A DNA stretch of 64,000 nucleotides from Caballeronia hypogeia (GTDB lineage Bacteria; Pseudomonadota; Gammaproteobacteria; Burkholderiales; Burkholderiaceae), in NCBI RefSeq assembly GCF_001544875.2, contig NZ_FCOA02000005.1, positions 62,001 through 126,000 on the forward strand. Direction: 5' to 3'. Both the position numbers and the translations under genes were made by a program. Positions 32,970 through 42,536 of this stretch are shown here, piece by piece. Below the pieces are notes generated by a model that saw only the letters and a list, made by a program, of their open reading frames with translations, made no database searches and had not been told where the DNA came from. Within the stretch, counting starts at the first letter, position 1, and each line of letters opens with the position of its first letter.

Positions 32970-34637
32970 TCAGTCCGGCCGCGACGCCGTGTCGGGCACC
33001 AGGGTGATCTCGACGCGGCGGTTTTTCGCGCGGCCGTCCTCGGTGTCATTGCCGGCGATCGGGCGTGTATCGCCGTAGCCTTGCACCGCAAACTGCGTGG
33101 CGGGCAGGCCGGACGCTTCGATCAGCCAGTCGCGTAGCGCCGCGGCGCGCGCATTGGACAGCGCGAGATTGCCCGCGGCGCTGCCTGCGTTGTCGGTGTG
33201 ACCCGCGACGAGAATGCGCTTGCCGTGATGCGCGCGGATCATGTCCAGCGCGGCGACGAGCTCGCGCGTCGATCCGGGCTTCAGCCGGGCGCTGCCGCTG
33301 TCGAACAGCGACATGCTGTCCAGCGTCACGACGGCCGGCGGAGGCAGCGGGGGCTGATAGCTTGCGATCGCGGTGTTAAGCGGGAGCAGCAGCCGATCGC
33401 CGCGATAGAGCCCTAGGGAAAGGCGCAGCGGCGCACCTGCGCGAGCGTAGCGGTCGAGTTCGTCGCGGTCGGCGACGAGCGCCTTCAGCGCATCGCGGCG
33501 CGCGGCATCCTGATCCGGTGTGAGCTGCGTGTAACGTGTGAGATCCGCGCTTACGCGCTCGATCAGATCGGCGTTGTGCCGTCCCGCGCCGAAGAACGCG
33601 ACGGCCGCGGCCAGCGCCGCGATGCCGAGCGCGTGCCCGCACGCGGCCGCGCGCGGCGACGCCACACGGCGGCGCGGCAGCGCTTCGATCAGCGGTTGCG
33701 GCAGCGGCCAGGGCGCGGGGCTCGCATCTACGCGCGCCGGCGCGACGCAAGTCTGCCGCTGCACTTCCTGCTCCCACGGTTTGCCCGCGTCGCTCGCAGG
33801 TCCGCAGTCGATCCAGCCCGCGCCGTACAGCGGCCACGGCGTCGCCGGCTGACGCGGATCGGTGAGCGTGCCGAACACGACGCGCTGCGTCCAGCCGATG
33901 ACCGAAGCCAGCGCCGCGGCGCGCGCGACGTGATCGTGATCCACGGCGTCGCCTTCCGCGTGGCGGATCACGGCTTCGAAGCGCTGCGCGTCGATGGGCG
34001 CCGCGTTCGTCGATACGCCGTGCCACTGCAGCGCGGCGCCCGCGTCCGACGCACGCCGCGTCAGTCGCTGATAAACGGCGACGTAGGCCGGCAGACGTGC
34101 GCCGGTCAGACGCGCGGCGTCCGCGCGCGCCTGACGCGCCACGCGCAGACGCTGCGCGAGCGCATCGGCGTCGACATGCAGCGCGGGCGCGACGCTCAGC
34201 ACGACGCCGTCGGGGGGCTGGCCGTCGCGCCACTGCCGCATCGCCAGCGCGACTTCGGGCAGGTCCTGTGCGCGCTCCACGCGCAGCCAGATCGCGCCAT
34301 CGCCGATGAAAACCAGACGCGCTTCGTCCGGCACGCGGTCGAAGAGGGCGGCCAGGGCGTCGCCGATCACGAGCACGAGCGGCATGCGCGTGCGCAGGTT
34401 CACCGGAATCTCGAGGGTCGCGGCATCGAGCGCGCCGAGCACAGCCGCGCTGCGCGCGCGTGCGCGGGACAGTTGCAGCGTGCGCCAGCCAACCAGGCCC
34501 GATGCGACGATCAGCACGCCGACGTAGCCGAGCCAGAGCCATTCCTTGCCGAATGGCTGCACGTATCCGTGCACCGCCATCGCGAGCGCTGCGGCGAACA
34601 CGATCATCGTGCGTGAGGGATAGCCGAGTTTTTGCAT
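32970..34637 (-). CDS. T6SS-associated IcmF-like/OmpA-domain membrane protein
   Basis: The protein has 555 residues from ATG 34637, 5 bases after the tssL stop. Two membrane helices lie at about 10-55. A cytoplasmic region follows whose PPDGVVLSVAPAL and LPAYVAVYQRL stretches resemble the N-terminal part of IcmF/TssM without a Walker motif. A third membrane helix (about 345-365) and a C-terminal OmpA-like peptidoglycan-binding domain come next (AGHTDNAGS, NLALSNARAAALRDWL, GYGDTRPIA-x-N, NRRVEI). It probably anchors the T6SS membrane complex to the cell wall beside TssL. The OmpA and membrane parts are clear; the IcmF likeness is by eye. Confidence 0.8.
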   Translation of the reverse strand: MQKLGYPSRTMIVFAAALAMAVHGYVQPFGKEWLWLGYVGVLIVASGLVGWRTLQLSRARARSAAVLGALDAATLEIPVNLRTRMPLVLVIGDALAALFDRVPDEARLVFIGDGAIWLRVERAQDLPEVALAMRQWRDGQPPDGVVLSVAPALHVDADALAQRLRVARQARADAARLTGARLPAYVAVYQRLTRRASDAGAALQWHGVSTNAAPIDAQRFEAVIRHAEGDAVDHDHVARAAALASVIGWTQRVVFGTLTDPRQPATPWPLYGAGWIDCGPASDAGKPWEQEVQRQTCVAPARVDASPAPWPLPQPLIEALPRRRVASPRAAACGHALGIAALAAAVAFFGAGRHNADLIERVSADLTRYTQLTPDQDAARRDALKALVADRDELDRYARAGAPLRLSLGLYRGDRLLLPLNTAIASYQPPLPPPAVVTLDSMSLFDSGSARLKPGSTRELVAALDMIRAHHGKRILVAGHTDNAGSAAGNLALSNARAAALRDWLIEASGLPATQFAVQGYGDTRPIAGNDTEDGRAKNRRVEITLVPDTASRPD

Positions 34638-34642
34638 CGCGT

Positions 34643-35371
34643 TCACTGCTTGATCGCGCCCGGAAGCAGGGCGGCCAGTTGCGCGTCGAGCGCGAGATGC
34701 CAGCCGAACCAGGTGACGAACGCGATGCAGCAGGCACCAGTCGCGAGCGCCCACGGCGAGGAGCGGCGGAGCCAGTCACCGATGAACCGGCCCGGCTGGT
34801 CCACGATGAAGGGACGCTCGCCTTCCGGGCGCAGTCGCGCGATCAGCGCGTTCAGCTCGCCGATGAGCGCCGCGCGCGGCGCCTCGCCCTCGATCGCGTA
34901 CCGGCCGGTGAAACCGAGTCCGAGAATCGCTGCGTAGCATTCGAGCAGACCGACCTGCGGCGCACGCTCGCGCATGCGGGCATCCAGACGGACGAACACG
35001 CGCTCGCCGGTGTCGTGCTGCCTGAGGGTCTCGACTTGCAAGGGTTGCGCGGACCACTGCGGCCGCTCCTGTTCGGAAAGGTGACGCAGCGCTGTCTCGT
35101 CGAGCAGCGCGCACTGCGCCATCACGGCGTCGTCGCGCACGTCGGCGGCATAGCCACGGCGATCGAGCGCCGCGCCGAACTCGTCGATCATCTCCTTGCA
35201 GTGCTTGCGCAAGCTGGCGAAGTCCTCGGGCGCGCCGCCCGACGACAGATTCGCGACGAACAGCGCCGTGTCGCGAAGCAGGTCGCGCATGCCTTCGGGG
35301 AACGAGGGCGCAAAGCCTGCTGCGTGGTCGACGAGGGCCGCGCCGCCGGAGAAGGAAGGTATCCGGTTCAT
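34643..35371 (-). CDS. tssL: T6SS membrane protein TssL (DotU/IcmH)
   Basis: This 242-residue protein is TssL. A cytoplasmic DotU hook domain (LRDTALFVANL, FGAALDRRGY, DDAVMAQCALLDE, LGLGFTGRYAI) precedes a single C-terminal membrane helix near 210-228. It forms the inner-membrane complex with TssM and TssJ. No TssM or TssJ is seen in the window. The ATG at 35371 overlaps the tssK stop (ATGA). The long upstream frame to 35611 is a shadow of tssK. Confidence 0.93.
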   Translation of the reverse strand: MNRIPSFSGGAALVDHAAGFAPSFPEGMRDLLRDTALFVANLSSGGAPEDFASLRKHCKEMIDEFGAALDRRGYAADVRDDAVMAQCALLDETALRHLSEQERPQWSAQPLQVETLRQHDTGERVFVRLDARMRERAPQVGLLECYAAILGLGFTGRYAIEGEAPRAALIGELNALIARLRPEGERPFIVDQPGRFIGDWLRRSSPWALATGACCIAFVTWFGWHLALDAQLAALLPGAIKQ

Positions 35372-36720
35372 GAGCGCAGCACCGCGTAGAGTTCGAGCGA
35401 GACGTCCGGCACGGAGGTCGGCAGATAGATCTGGCAGGCGCGAACGGCCAGCATGCGCGCGTGCGCCGGGCTGGTCGCGTCGAGTGCGAAATACTGGTTG
35501 TCGAGGCGCACCGGAATTGCCGCGGGCACGCGCTGCACCGTCTTCAGCGCGATACCCGTGAGCGCCGAATTGACGATGTGATCGACTTCGTCGGGCGCGC
35601 CGATCTTGCATAGCCGCGGAATGCGTTCGACGAGTTCGAAGGCCGGCAGCGTCGAGTTGACCGACAGATACCAGTCGGCCGTGCCTTCGGCGATGCGCGC
35701 GTCGAGAATCTTGCCTCTCCAGGTCGTCGTATTGCCGCGCGTGAGATCGATCGGCACCACGCGCGAGGGGATGATCGTGTCCAGCAGGTTGCGGATCATC
35801 ACCTCGAGTTGCGCGAAGACTTCGTCCGCGCGCTCATGATCGTACGAGGGCAGCTCCGAGAGCTGCGCGCCGGTGGAAAACGTCATCAGCGCACTCGCCA
35901 GCTCGGACAGCACCGCATACAGCCGCTCGGGCGGCAGACCCGGATTCGATGCGAGAAACCGCAGGCGCGGCCAGGCCGCGTGGATGCAGTGCAGCAGCCA
36001 GAACAACTGCACATCGGCGACGCCGTATTCGGCCACTTGCTCCATGCGCTCGCTGCGCCGCGCCCCGAGCGCGAGGCTCCTGGCCAACAGGATGTCGGCG
36101 ATGCGGACAATCCGCTCCACATGCAGCGCGTGCGCGCCCAGCGCGAAGCACGGCGGCACGTAGCGCGGGTCGAGCTGGAACTGTCCGCTCGTCGTGCGCG
36201 TCAGGCGCGCGATGGCGCAGACGGTGTCGTCGGCGTGCGGCTCGAAGTCGAAGAGCAGGCGCACGGCGTGACGTTCGGTGGCGATCTCGGTTTCGTCCGT
36301 GCCGTTGAGGTCGACCACCTTGACGAACTCCCGATACGCGCGACGCGGCCGCGCGATCGCGGTTTCGTCCAGACGGCAGTTGCCGCCGTTGGCGTCAGGT
36401 AGCGCGAGCGCGGCGAGCACGGTCACGCTTTGCCGGTCGGCGTCGATGTCCCGCGAGAGATCGCGAGCCGGCGGCAGCGCGTGCGCGACGGTGGTATCGA
36501 TCGGCGTGCCGTCGGGAAAGCGCAGCTTGAGCCGCGACAGCCTGAAGCGTCCGGCCGCGAGCGCTTCTTCGTCAACTTCGACGCCGAGCGTGCCCCACGG
36601 TTGCGCGAGCGCGGTCGTGGTGAACTGACGCAGCGCGAACTCGGTCCATCGCTCCTGCTGCTGAAAATGCTGCTGCGTGAGAATCAGGCCTTCGTGCCAG
36701 AGCGGTTTGTCGATCCGCAT
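35368..36720 (-). CDS. tssK: T6SS baseplate protein TssK
   Basis: This 450-residue protein matches TssK, the baseplate subunit joining the tail to the membrane complex. It has the family N-terminus KPLWHEGLILTQQHFQQQ and the C-terminal DNQYFALD and LYAVLRS segments. It is first in the leftward unit tssK-tssL-OmpA protein-hcp-tssH and is divergent from tssB-tssC. Confidence 0.95.
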   Translation of the reverse strand: MRIDKPLWHEGLILTQQHFQQQERWTEFALRQFTTTALAQPWGTLGVEVDEEALAAGRFRLSRLKLRFPDGTPIDTTVAHALPPARDLSRDIDADRQSVTVLAALALPDANGGNCRLDETAIARPRRAYREFVKVVDLNGTDETEIATERHAVRLLFDFEPHADDTVCAIARLTRTTSGQFQLDPRYVPPCFALGAHALHVERIVRIADILLARSLALGARRSERMEQVAEYGVADVQLFWLLHCIHAAWPRLRFLASNPGLPPERLYAVLSELASALMTFSTGAQLSELPSYDHERADEVFAQLEVMIRNLLDTIIPSRVVPIDLTRGNTTTWRGKILDARIAEGTADWYLSVNSTLPAFELVERIPRLCKIGAPDEVDHIVNSALTGIALKTVQRVPAAIPVRLDNQYFALDATSPAHARMLAVRACQIYLPTSVPDVSLELYAVLRS

Positions 36721-37236
36721 GGAGTATCTATGTTGTCTATTCGTTTGAGTCGGGGAGCAGATTCTATCGATGTCCAGTTATTTCGTATACCAAATCGATG
36801 CTTATTTGATAATGATCCGGTCGAAGTAAAGTCGGATTGATTCGATGCGGTGACATCGCCATCGTGAAATGGCGGACGGACTAAATTTGAGATATTTGCC
36901 GGCACGGGCGGCGATCTTTTTAAGTTGTCAATATTCTTCGCGCGGGGCGTCGAAAGAGGCGAGGCGCGGCTCGCGCCGAATGTCGAGGATTGCCGGAAGG
37001 TCTTTGTATTTGAAAAGGATTTGCGTCTTTGCGGGGAGCTGGATCTCCTGGATGATTAGGTTCCCATATGATTCTTTTTAAAAGACGGCAAACGTGATTT
37101 AATACCGCTCTTATGGCAGGCGGCTTCAAGGGCGCGGCGGATGGTGGTGTTTATCCGGGCTGCGTTAGATTCGGGTCGTCCAGCGAATCCTTCCCGGGTT
37201 TCGGGCGAAAAAACTAAAATCTATTTAGGATAATTG
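36721..37236. promoter_or_regulatory. divergent promoter region between tssK and tssB
   Basis: This 516-base stretch is A/T-richer than its surroundings and separates the two T6SS units. It contains no supported gene. Purine-rich AGGA precedes the tssB ATG by six bases. I could not place a sigma-54 or sigma-70 promoter with confidence. Confidence 0.5.
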
Positions 37237-37749
37237 ATGGATAGCTTCCAGCGGGAAATACCAAAAAGCCGTGTTTCGATCACGCTCGATCTGCACACCG
37301 GCGGCGCTCAGAAAAAGGTCGAGCTGCCGCTCAAGCTGCTTGTCGCGGGCGACTTCAGCGCGGGGCGCGAGCAGGCGCCGCTCGCCGAGCGCAAGAAGGT
37401 CAATATCAACAAGAATAACTTCGATGCCGTACTGGCCGACCATGCGCCGGATCTGCAGTTCGCCGCGGACAACACGCTCGCGAACGACGGCTCGGAGCTG
37501 CCGGTAAACCTGTCCTTCCGCGCGATGAAAGACTTCGAGCCGGAGCAGGTGGCGCGTCAGATTCCCGAATTGCAGGCGCTTCTGGCCGTGCGCAACCTGC
37601 TGCGCGACCTGAAATCGAATCTGCTCGACAACGGCGCCTTCCGTCGCGAATTCGAGAAGATCCTGAAGAACAAGGAACTCTCGGACAAGCTGCGCGCGGA
37701 ACTCGCGCAAATCGCCACGGCGGCGGCGCAACCGGCGGGAAACGCCTGA
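37237..37749 (+). CDS. tssB: T6SS sheath small subunit TssB
   Basis: This 170-residue protein is TssB (VipA/ImpB). It opens with SFQREIPKSRVSITLDLHTGG, and has LPLKLLVAGDFS, the SFRAMKDFEPEQVARQIPEL helix and a C-terminal helix ending AQIATAAAQ. It pairs with TssC to form the contractile sheath. The ATG at 37237, with AGGA upstream, is chosen over a TTG directly before it. Confidence 0.95.
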   Translation: MDSFQREIPKSRVSITLDLHTGGAQKKVELPLKLLVAGDFSAGREQAPLAERKKVNINKNNFDAVLADHAPDLQFAADNTLANDGSELPVNLSFRAMKDFEPEQVARQIPELQALLAVRNLLRDLKSNLLDNGAFRREFEKILKNKELSDKLRAELAQIATAAAQPAGNA

Positions 37750-37795
37750 GCGCCGCACGCTTGAACCGACCCGCATCCAGACAGGACAACGATAA

Positions 37796-39349
37796 ATGAG
37801 TACAAGACAAGCCCGTGCGGGCGCGGCGGGCGAAACCGTCGTGCTCGACGCCCCGCAAGCAATTCATGGCGACAGCGTCTACGCCGCGCTGTGCAGCAAG
37901 ATCAACCTGAGCACGGTGTCGCAGGCGCGCCCGCTCGAAGCCTTTCGCGACAGCGACATGCTCTCCGACGCATCCGCCGACGAACGGCTTGCGCGCGGCA
38001 TGGGCGCGTTTCTCGACCTCGTCTCGCAGGCGAGCAAGCCGGTCGAACGGCTGGACAAATCGCTGCTCGATTTTTTCATCGGCCAGCTGGATCGCCAGAT
38101 CGGCCGGCAGCTCGACGCCGTGATGCACAGCCTCGAGTTTCAGGCGCTCGAAGGCCGCTGGCGCGGGCTGAAAATGCTCGTGTCGCGCACGGACTTCCGC
38201 AAGAACGCGCGCATCGAAGTGCTCGACGTTTCGAAGGACGCGCTGGTCCGCGACTTCGAAGACGCGCCGGAGCTGATTCAGAGCGGCCTGTATCGCCTGA
38301 CGTACATCGAGGAATACGACACGCCGGGCGGCCAGCCGATCAGCGCGATGATCAGCGATTTCGAATTCGCCAACTCGCCGCAGGACGTGGCCTTGCTGCG
38401 CAACATCTCGAAGGTCGCGGCGGCGGCGCATATGCCGTTCATCGGCTCGGTGGGCGCGGAATTCTTCGGCAAGAAGTCGATGGAAGAAGTCGCGGCCATT
38501 CAGGACATCGGCAATTACTTCGACCGGGCCGAGTACATCAAGTGGAAGAGCTTCCGCGATACGGACGACGCGCGTTACGTCGGTCTGGTCATGCCGCGCG
38601 TGCTCGGCCGCCTGCCGTACGGCAAGGACACCGCGCCCGTGCGCGCCTTCAACTACGAAGAGCAGGTCAAGGGTCCGGACCATGATCGCTATCTGTGGGT
38701 GAACGCATCGTTTGCATTCGCGGCGAACATGACGCGCAGCTTCGTCAACAACGGCTGGTGCGTGCAGATTCGCGGTCCGCAGGCGGGCGGCAAGGTCGAG
38801 GACCTGCCGGTGCATCTGTACGATCTGGGCACGGGCGTGCAGCCGAAAATCCCGACCGAAGTGCTGATTCCGGAGACGCGCGAGTTCGAATTCGCGAATC
38901 TCGGCTTCATTCCGCTGTCGTTCTACAAGAACCACGATTTCGCCTGCTTCTTCTCGGCGAACTCGTCGCAAAAGCCCGCGCTCTACGAGACCAAGGAAGC
39001 GACCGCGAACAGCCGCATCAATGCGCGCTTGCCGTATATTTTCCTGCTGTCGCGCATCGCGCACTATCTGAAGCTGATTCAGCGCGAGAACATCGGCACG
39101 ACCAAGGATCGCCGTCTGCTCGAGCTCGAGCTGAACAACTGGATCAAGGGCCTCGTCACCGAGATGAAGGACCCGGGCGACGAGCTGCAGGCATCGCATC
39201 CGCTGCGCGAAGCGAAGGTGATGGTCGAGGACATCGAAGACAATCCGGGCTTCTTCCGCATCAAGCTGTTCATCGTTCCGCATTTCCAGGTGGAAGGCAT
39301 GGATATCGGCTTGTCGCTGGTTTCGCAGATGCCGAAGGCGAAGAGCTGA
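37796..39349 (+). CDS. tssC: T6SS sheath large subunit TssC
   Basis: This 517-residue protein is TssC (VipB/ImpC). Landmarks are IDRQIGRQLDAVMH, FQALEGRWRGLKMLV, MISDFEFANSPQDVALL, a central region with LPYGKDTAPVRAFNYEE, and the C-terminal FRIKLFIVPHFQVEGMDIGLSLVSQMP. It lies 46 bases after tssB with AGGACAA before the ATG. An intrinsic terminator follows, so tssBC forms its own transcript. tssE, tssF, tssG, tssA, tssM, tssJ and vgrG are not found in the window. Confidence 0.96.
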   Translation: MSTRQARAGAAGETVVLDAPQAIHGDSVYAALCSKINLSTVSQARPLEAFRDSDMLSDASADERLARGMGAFLDLVSQASKPVERLDKSLLDFFIGQLDRQIGRQLDAVMHSLEFQALEGRWRGLKMLVSRTDFRKNARIEVLDVSKDALVRDFEDAPELIQSGLYRLTYIEEYDTPGGQPISAMISDFEFANSPQDVALLRNISKVAAAAHMPFIGSVGAEFFGKKSMEEVAAIQDIGNYFDRAEYIKWKSFRDTDDARYVGLVMPRVLGRLPYGKDTAPVRAFNYEEQVKGPDHDRYLWVNASFAFAANMTRSFVNNGWCVQIRGPQAGGKVEDLPVHLYDLGTGVQPKIPTEVLIPETREFEFANLGFIPLSFYKNHDFACFFSANSSQKPALYETKEATANSRINARLPYIFLLSRIAHYLKLIQRENIGTTKDRRLLELELNNWIKGLVTEMKDPGDELQASHPLREAKVMVEDIEDNPGFFRIKLFIVPHFQVEGMDIGLSLVSQMPKAKS

Positions 39350-39385
39350 TTCGCCTTTTGTAACGGATAGCTTCGATTCGAACTG

Positions 39386-39419
39386 CCGGGGCAACCTCAA
39401 CAGGTTGTTCCGGTTTTTT
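39386..39419 (+). terminator. Rho-independent terminator after tssC
   Basis: CCGGGGCAACCT (39386-39397) pairs with AGGTTGTTCCGG (39402-39413) across a 4-base loop, with one G-T pair allowed. TTTTTT follows at 39414-39419. It is 36 bases after the tssC stop. Confidence 0.9.
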
Positions 39420-39481
39420 GTCTGGCAACATGTCATGACATGTTATATTGATATGAATCCGACATTCATTCGAGGCCGATC

Positions 39482-40348
39482 ATGAGCATGGAATCGACCT
39501 TCTGGCTCTTCTGCGCGGGACTGGGCGCGAGCGCGGCGGGCGGCATGCTCGGCATGGCGAGCGGCCTGTTCATCGTGCCGATCCTGACCCTCTTCTTCCA
39601 CACGGGCATGCATACGGCCGTCGGCGCGAGCATCGTCTCCGTCATCGCGTGTTCGTGCGGCGGCGCGGCGGCGTTTCTGCGCGGCGGGCTGACCAACGTG
39701 CGGCTCGCCGTGGTGCTCGAAACCGGCACGACGCTCGGCGCGCTGACGGGCGTGCTGCTCGCGGGCATCGTGCCGGTCGCGGCGCTTGATTTTCTGTTCG
39801 CCGGCGTGCTCGTGGTGTCCGCGTGGCAGATGTTCGTGCGGCGCGAGGAAGCGGCGGGCGCTCGTCCGCGCGCGCCGGCAAAAGGGCTCGCCACCACGCT
39901 CGGCCTGCACGCGAGTTATCCCGATACCCATCTGCGCCGCGAGATTCCTTACGAAGTGCGACGCGTGCCGGCCGGTCTCTCGTTGATGTATGTCGCCGGT
40001 CTGGTCTCGGCGCTGCTCGGCATCGGCAGCGGCATCCTCAAGATTCCGGCGATGGACCACGCGCTGCGTCTGCCGATCAAGGTATCCACCGCGACCTCGA
40101 ATTTCATGATCGGCGTGACGGCCGCCGCGAGCGCGAGCGCCTATTTTCTGCGCGGCGAGATCGTGAGCGCGGTCGCGGGACCGGTCGCGCTCGGCTCGGT
40201 GATCGGTGCAATGGCGGGCGCGCGCGTGCTGATGAAAGTGCGCGGCGAGCGCCTGCGCGTGCTGTTTCTCTCGATGCTGCTGCTCGTCGCGTGTCAGATG
40301 GCATTGCAGGGCTTCGGCATCGATCTCATTGCGCGAGGCGGCCGATGA
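39482..40348 (+). CDS. TauE/SafE family sulfite/anion exporter
   Basis: This 288-residue, eight-helix membrane protein of the TauE/SafE (DUF81) family has the characteristic repeated half-motifs GMLGMASG near the N-terminus and LLGIGSGILKIPAM in the second half. Such proteins export sulfite, sulfoacetate or related anions. Its stop overlaps the start of the DUF1634 gene (ATGA), a common pairing. It is separated from tssC by a terminator and is not a T6SS component. Confidence 0.9.
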   Translation: MSMESTFWLFCAGLGASAAGGMLGMASGLFIVPILTLFFHTGMHTAVGASIVSVIACSCGGAAAFLRGGLTNVRLAVVLETGTTLGALTGVLLAGIVPVAALDFLFAGVLVVSAWQMFVRREEAAGARPRAPAKGLATTLGLHASYPDTHLRREIPYEVRRVPAGLSLMYVAGLVSALLGIGSGILKIPAMDHALRLPIKVSTATSNFMIGVTAAASASAYFLRGEIVSAVAGPVALGSVIGAMAGARVLMKVRGERLRVLFLSMLLLVACQMALQGFGIDLIARGGR

Positions 40349-40653
40349 CACCGCGCACATCCGCCGCGCTCGATCGTCTGCTCGCCGCTTTTCTGCAATT
40401 CGGCACATGGGCCGCGTGCGCGATAGTCGGCGCGGGCATGCTGCTCGACGCCCACGCGGCCGGTTCGGGCGCGGCCACGCTGTCGGCCGGCATCGCGCTG
40501 TTCATCCTGCTGCCCGTGCTGCGCCTCGTGCTGATGCTCGCTGTGTTCGCGCGGCAGCGCAACTTCGTCTATGTAACGATCGCGGCGACCGTGCTCGCGG
40601 TGATCGCGGCGGGCTGCGTGATCGGCGTGCGTCTCGGGCCGCTCGCCGGATGA
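40345..40653 (+). CDS. DUF1634-type small membrane protein
   Basis: This 102-residue protein has three hydrophobic segments (about 17-33, 44-64 and 75-97). It starts at the ATG that overlaps the TauE stop. Proteins of this size and layout often follow TauE/SafE genes and are annotated DUF1634. The function is unknown, perhaps an accessory subunit. Confidence 0.8.
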   Translation: MTPRTSAALDRLLAAFLQFGTWAACAIVGAGMLLDAHAAGSGAATLSAGIALFILLPVLRLVLMLAVFARQRNFVYVTIAATVLAVIAAGCVIGVRLGPLAG

Positions 40654-40761
40654 CGCGCAAGGCGCGGCACGCACACGCTTGCTCCGGTTATTCTCCCTGA
40701 TGGCCATCGACATTCGTCGCGCCAAGGCATCCGCAGGATTTCCTCGGGAGAAAAACGCATC

Positions 40762-42375
40762 ATGTTCGCCACGACAGATGTGCTGATCGCAGGTGCGGGC
40801 CCCGTCGGCCTGATGCTCGCCGCCGAACTGCGCCGCGATGGCGTGAAGACCTGCATCATCGACGCGCACGACGAGCGCACTTTCTTCGTGAAGGCGCTGG
40901 GCGTGACCGCGCGCACGCTGGAGATTTTCGAGGACGTGGGCATGGTGCGCGACGCGATCGACGCAGGCGTCTGGCTCACCTCCGCCGATACGTTTCAGGA
41001 CGGCGCGCCTTCGTTCAGCATGCAGATTCCGCGCGACGGGATGCCTTATGGCGCGCTTTCGCTCGCGCAATTCGAGACCGAGCGCATTCTCGAAGGCCTG
41101 CTCGCGCGGCACGGCGGGCATGTTCAATACGGCGCGACGCTGCTCGATTTCACCGAATCGGCCGATGCCGTCGATGCGCGCATCCAGGACACGAGCGGCG
41201 ACATCCGCACGGTGCGCTGCCGCTGGCTAGTGGGTTGCGACGGCGCGCGCAGCACGGTGCGGCGGCATCTGAACGTGGCTTTCGAAGGCGATCGATTTCC
41301 GCAGACCTTCATGCTCGCCGATCTCGACGTCGACTGGAATTTGCCGCGCGGCGCGATGTATCGCTTCAATGTGTCGGACGTGGACGGCGCGGGCGCGACT
41401 TCGCTCGCCGCGCTGCCGGTGCGCGGCTCGGCGCGCCGCTATCGCCTGTCGATGATCCTGCGTCCCGACGACGCCGCGCGTCACGCGCTCAATTCCACGC
41501 CGGACTTCGCCGAGGTCGAGCGCATCATGCTCCCGATCCTGCCGAAGGGCGCGCGGCTTTCGTCGATGCGCTGGTCGTCGGTGTATCGCGTGAGTCATCG
41601 CATTGCGCAGCACTATGCGCGGGGGCGCGTCTTTCTGGCCGGCGACGCGGCGCATATCCATCCGCCCGTCGGTGGCCAGGGCATGAACACGGGCCTGCAG
41701 GATGCCCACAATCTCGCGTGGAAACTCGTGCTCGCGGTGCGGGGCGCCGCGAGTGCGTCGCTGCTCGACAGTTACGAAGCGGAGCGCCGGCCGGTCGGGC
41801 TCGATGTGGTCGAATCGACCAGCCGCGCGATGAACACGGTGCTCGCGCACGGCGAAGTGCGGCCTGCGATGCGCGAGACGCAATTGCTGATCGGTTATCG
41901 CGGCAGCCCGATCGTCGCCGATGAATGCACCGGCATGGCGCCCGATTTGCCCGCGCCCGGCGATCGCGTGCCGCAGGTCGGCGGGCTCGTGCAGGCGTTC
42001 GTCGGGCATGCGCAGCGCCTGCAGGAGCATATCGGTCGCGGACGCCACACGCTCGTCACTTATATCGATGACGACACCGGCGGCGCGCGCACCGCCGCAT
42101 TCGATGCCGCCGTCGAAGCGTGGCTTGCCGCACTCGGCGTGGGCGCGAGCGCGGTGCGCATCGTGTCGTCGGGCGTGGAGCCAAGCGCGGCGTTCGCGGC
42201 ATCGGGCGAGGCGTATCGCACGCTCGTCGACCGGCAAGGTGAGTTCGCCGCCGCGTTCGGCGCGCGCAACGGCATGCTGTGGATCGTGCGGCCGGACGGG
42301 CATATCGGTTATCGAAGCGCGTCGTGTTCCGCGCGGGATTCGATCGCATGGCTCGATAGCGTGCTCGGGCGTTAG
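40762..42375 (+). CDS. FAD-dependent aromatic monooxygenase
   Basis: This 537-residue class A flavoprotein hydroxylase has a dinucleotide-binding motif GAGPVG at 10-15, a DG-like middle segment with GCDGARSTVRRHL, and the FAD-ribityl motif GDAAHIHPPVGGQGMNTGLQDAHNLAWKL. A thioredoxin-like C-terminal domain follows, as in phenol/pentachlorophenol and MhpA-type enzymes. GGAG with purines precedes the ATG. The substrate is unknown, and no ring-cleavage gene is adjacent. Confidence 0.9.
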   Translation: MFATTDVLIAGAGPVGLMLAAELRRDGVKTCIIDAHDERTFFVKALGVTARTLEIFEDVGMVRDAIDAGVWLTSADTFQDGAPSFSMQIPRDGMPYGALSLAQFETERILEGLLARHGGHVQYGATLLDFTESADAVDARIQDTSGDIRTVRCRWLVGCDGARSTVRRHLNVAFEGDRFPQTFMLADLDVDWNLPRGAMYRFNVSDVDGAGATSLAALPVRGSARRYRLSMILRPDDAARHALNSTPDFAEVERIMLPILPKGARLSSMRWSSVYRVSHRIAQHYARGRVFLAGDAAHIHPPVGGQGMNTGLQDAHNLAWKLVLAVRGAASASLLDSYEAERRPVGLDVVESTSRAMNTVLAHGEVRPAMRETQLLIGYRGSPIVADECTGMAPDLPAPGDRVPQVGGLVQAFVGHAQRLQEHIGRGRHTLVTYIDDDTGGARTAAFDAAVEAWLAALGVGASAVRIVSSGVEPSAAFAASGEAYRTLVDRQGEFAAAFGARNGMLWIVRPDGHIGYRSASCSARDSIAWLDSVLGR

Positions 42376-42536
42376 TGCACGCTCGTTCGCGCATCACCGT
42401 TACCCGATTATTCGCCAAACGCCTCAAGTCAATTCGCTCCGCGCGCCTTTATCGCCGCCGATGAGATGTCTACATTGACTGCACTCGGTCACGCCGGCTC
42501 CGGCCGGCATCGAACACTCTCTTCAAGGAACACATC

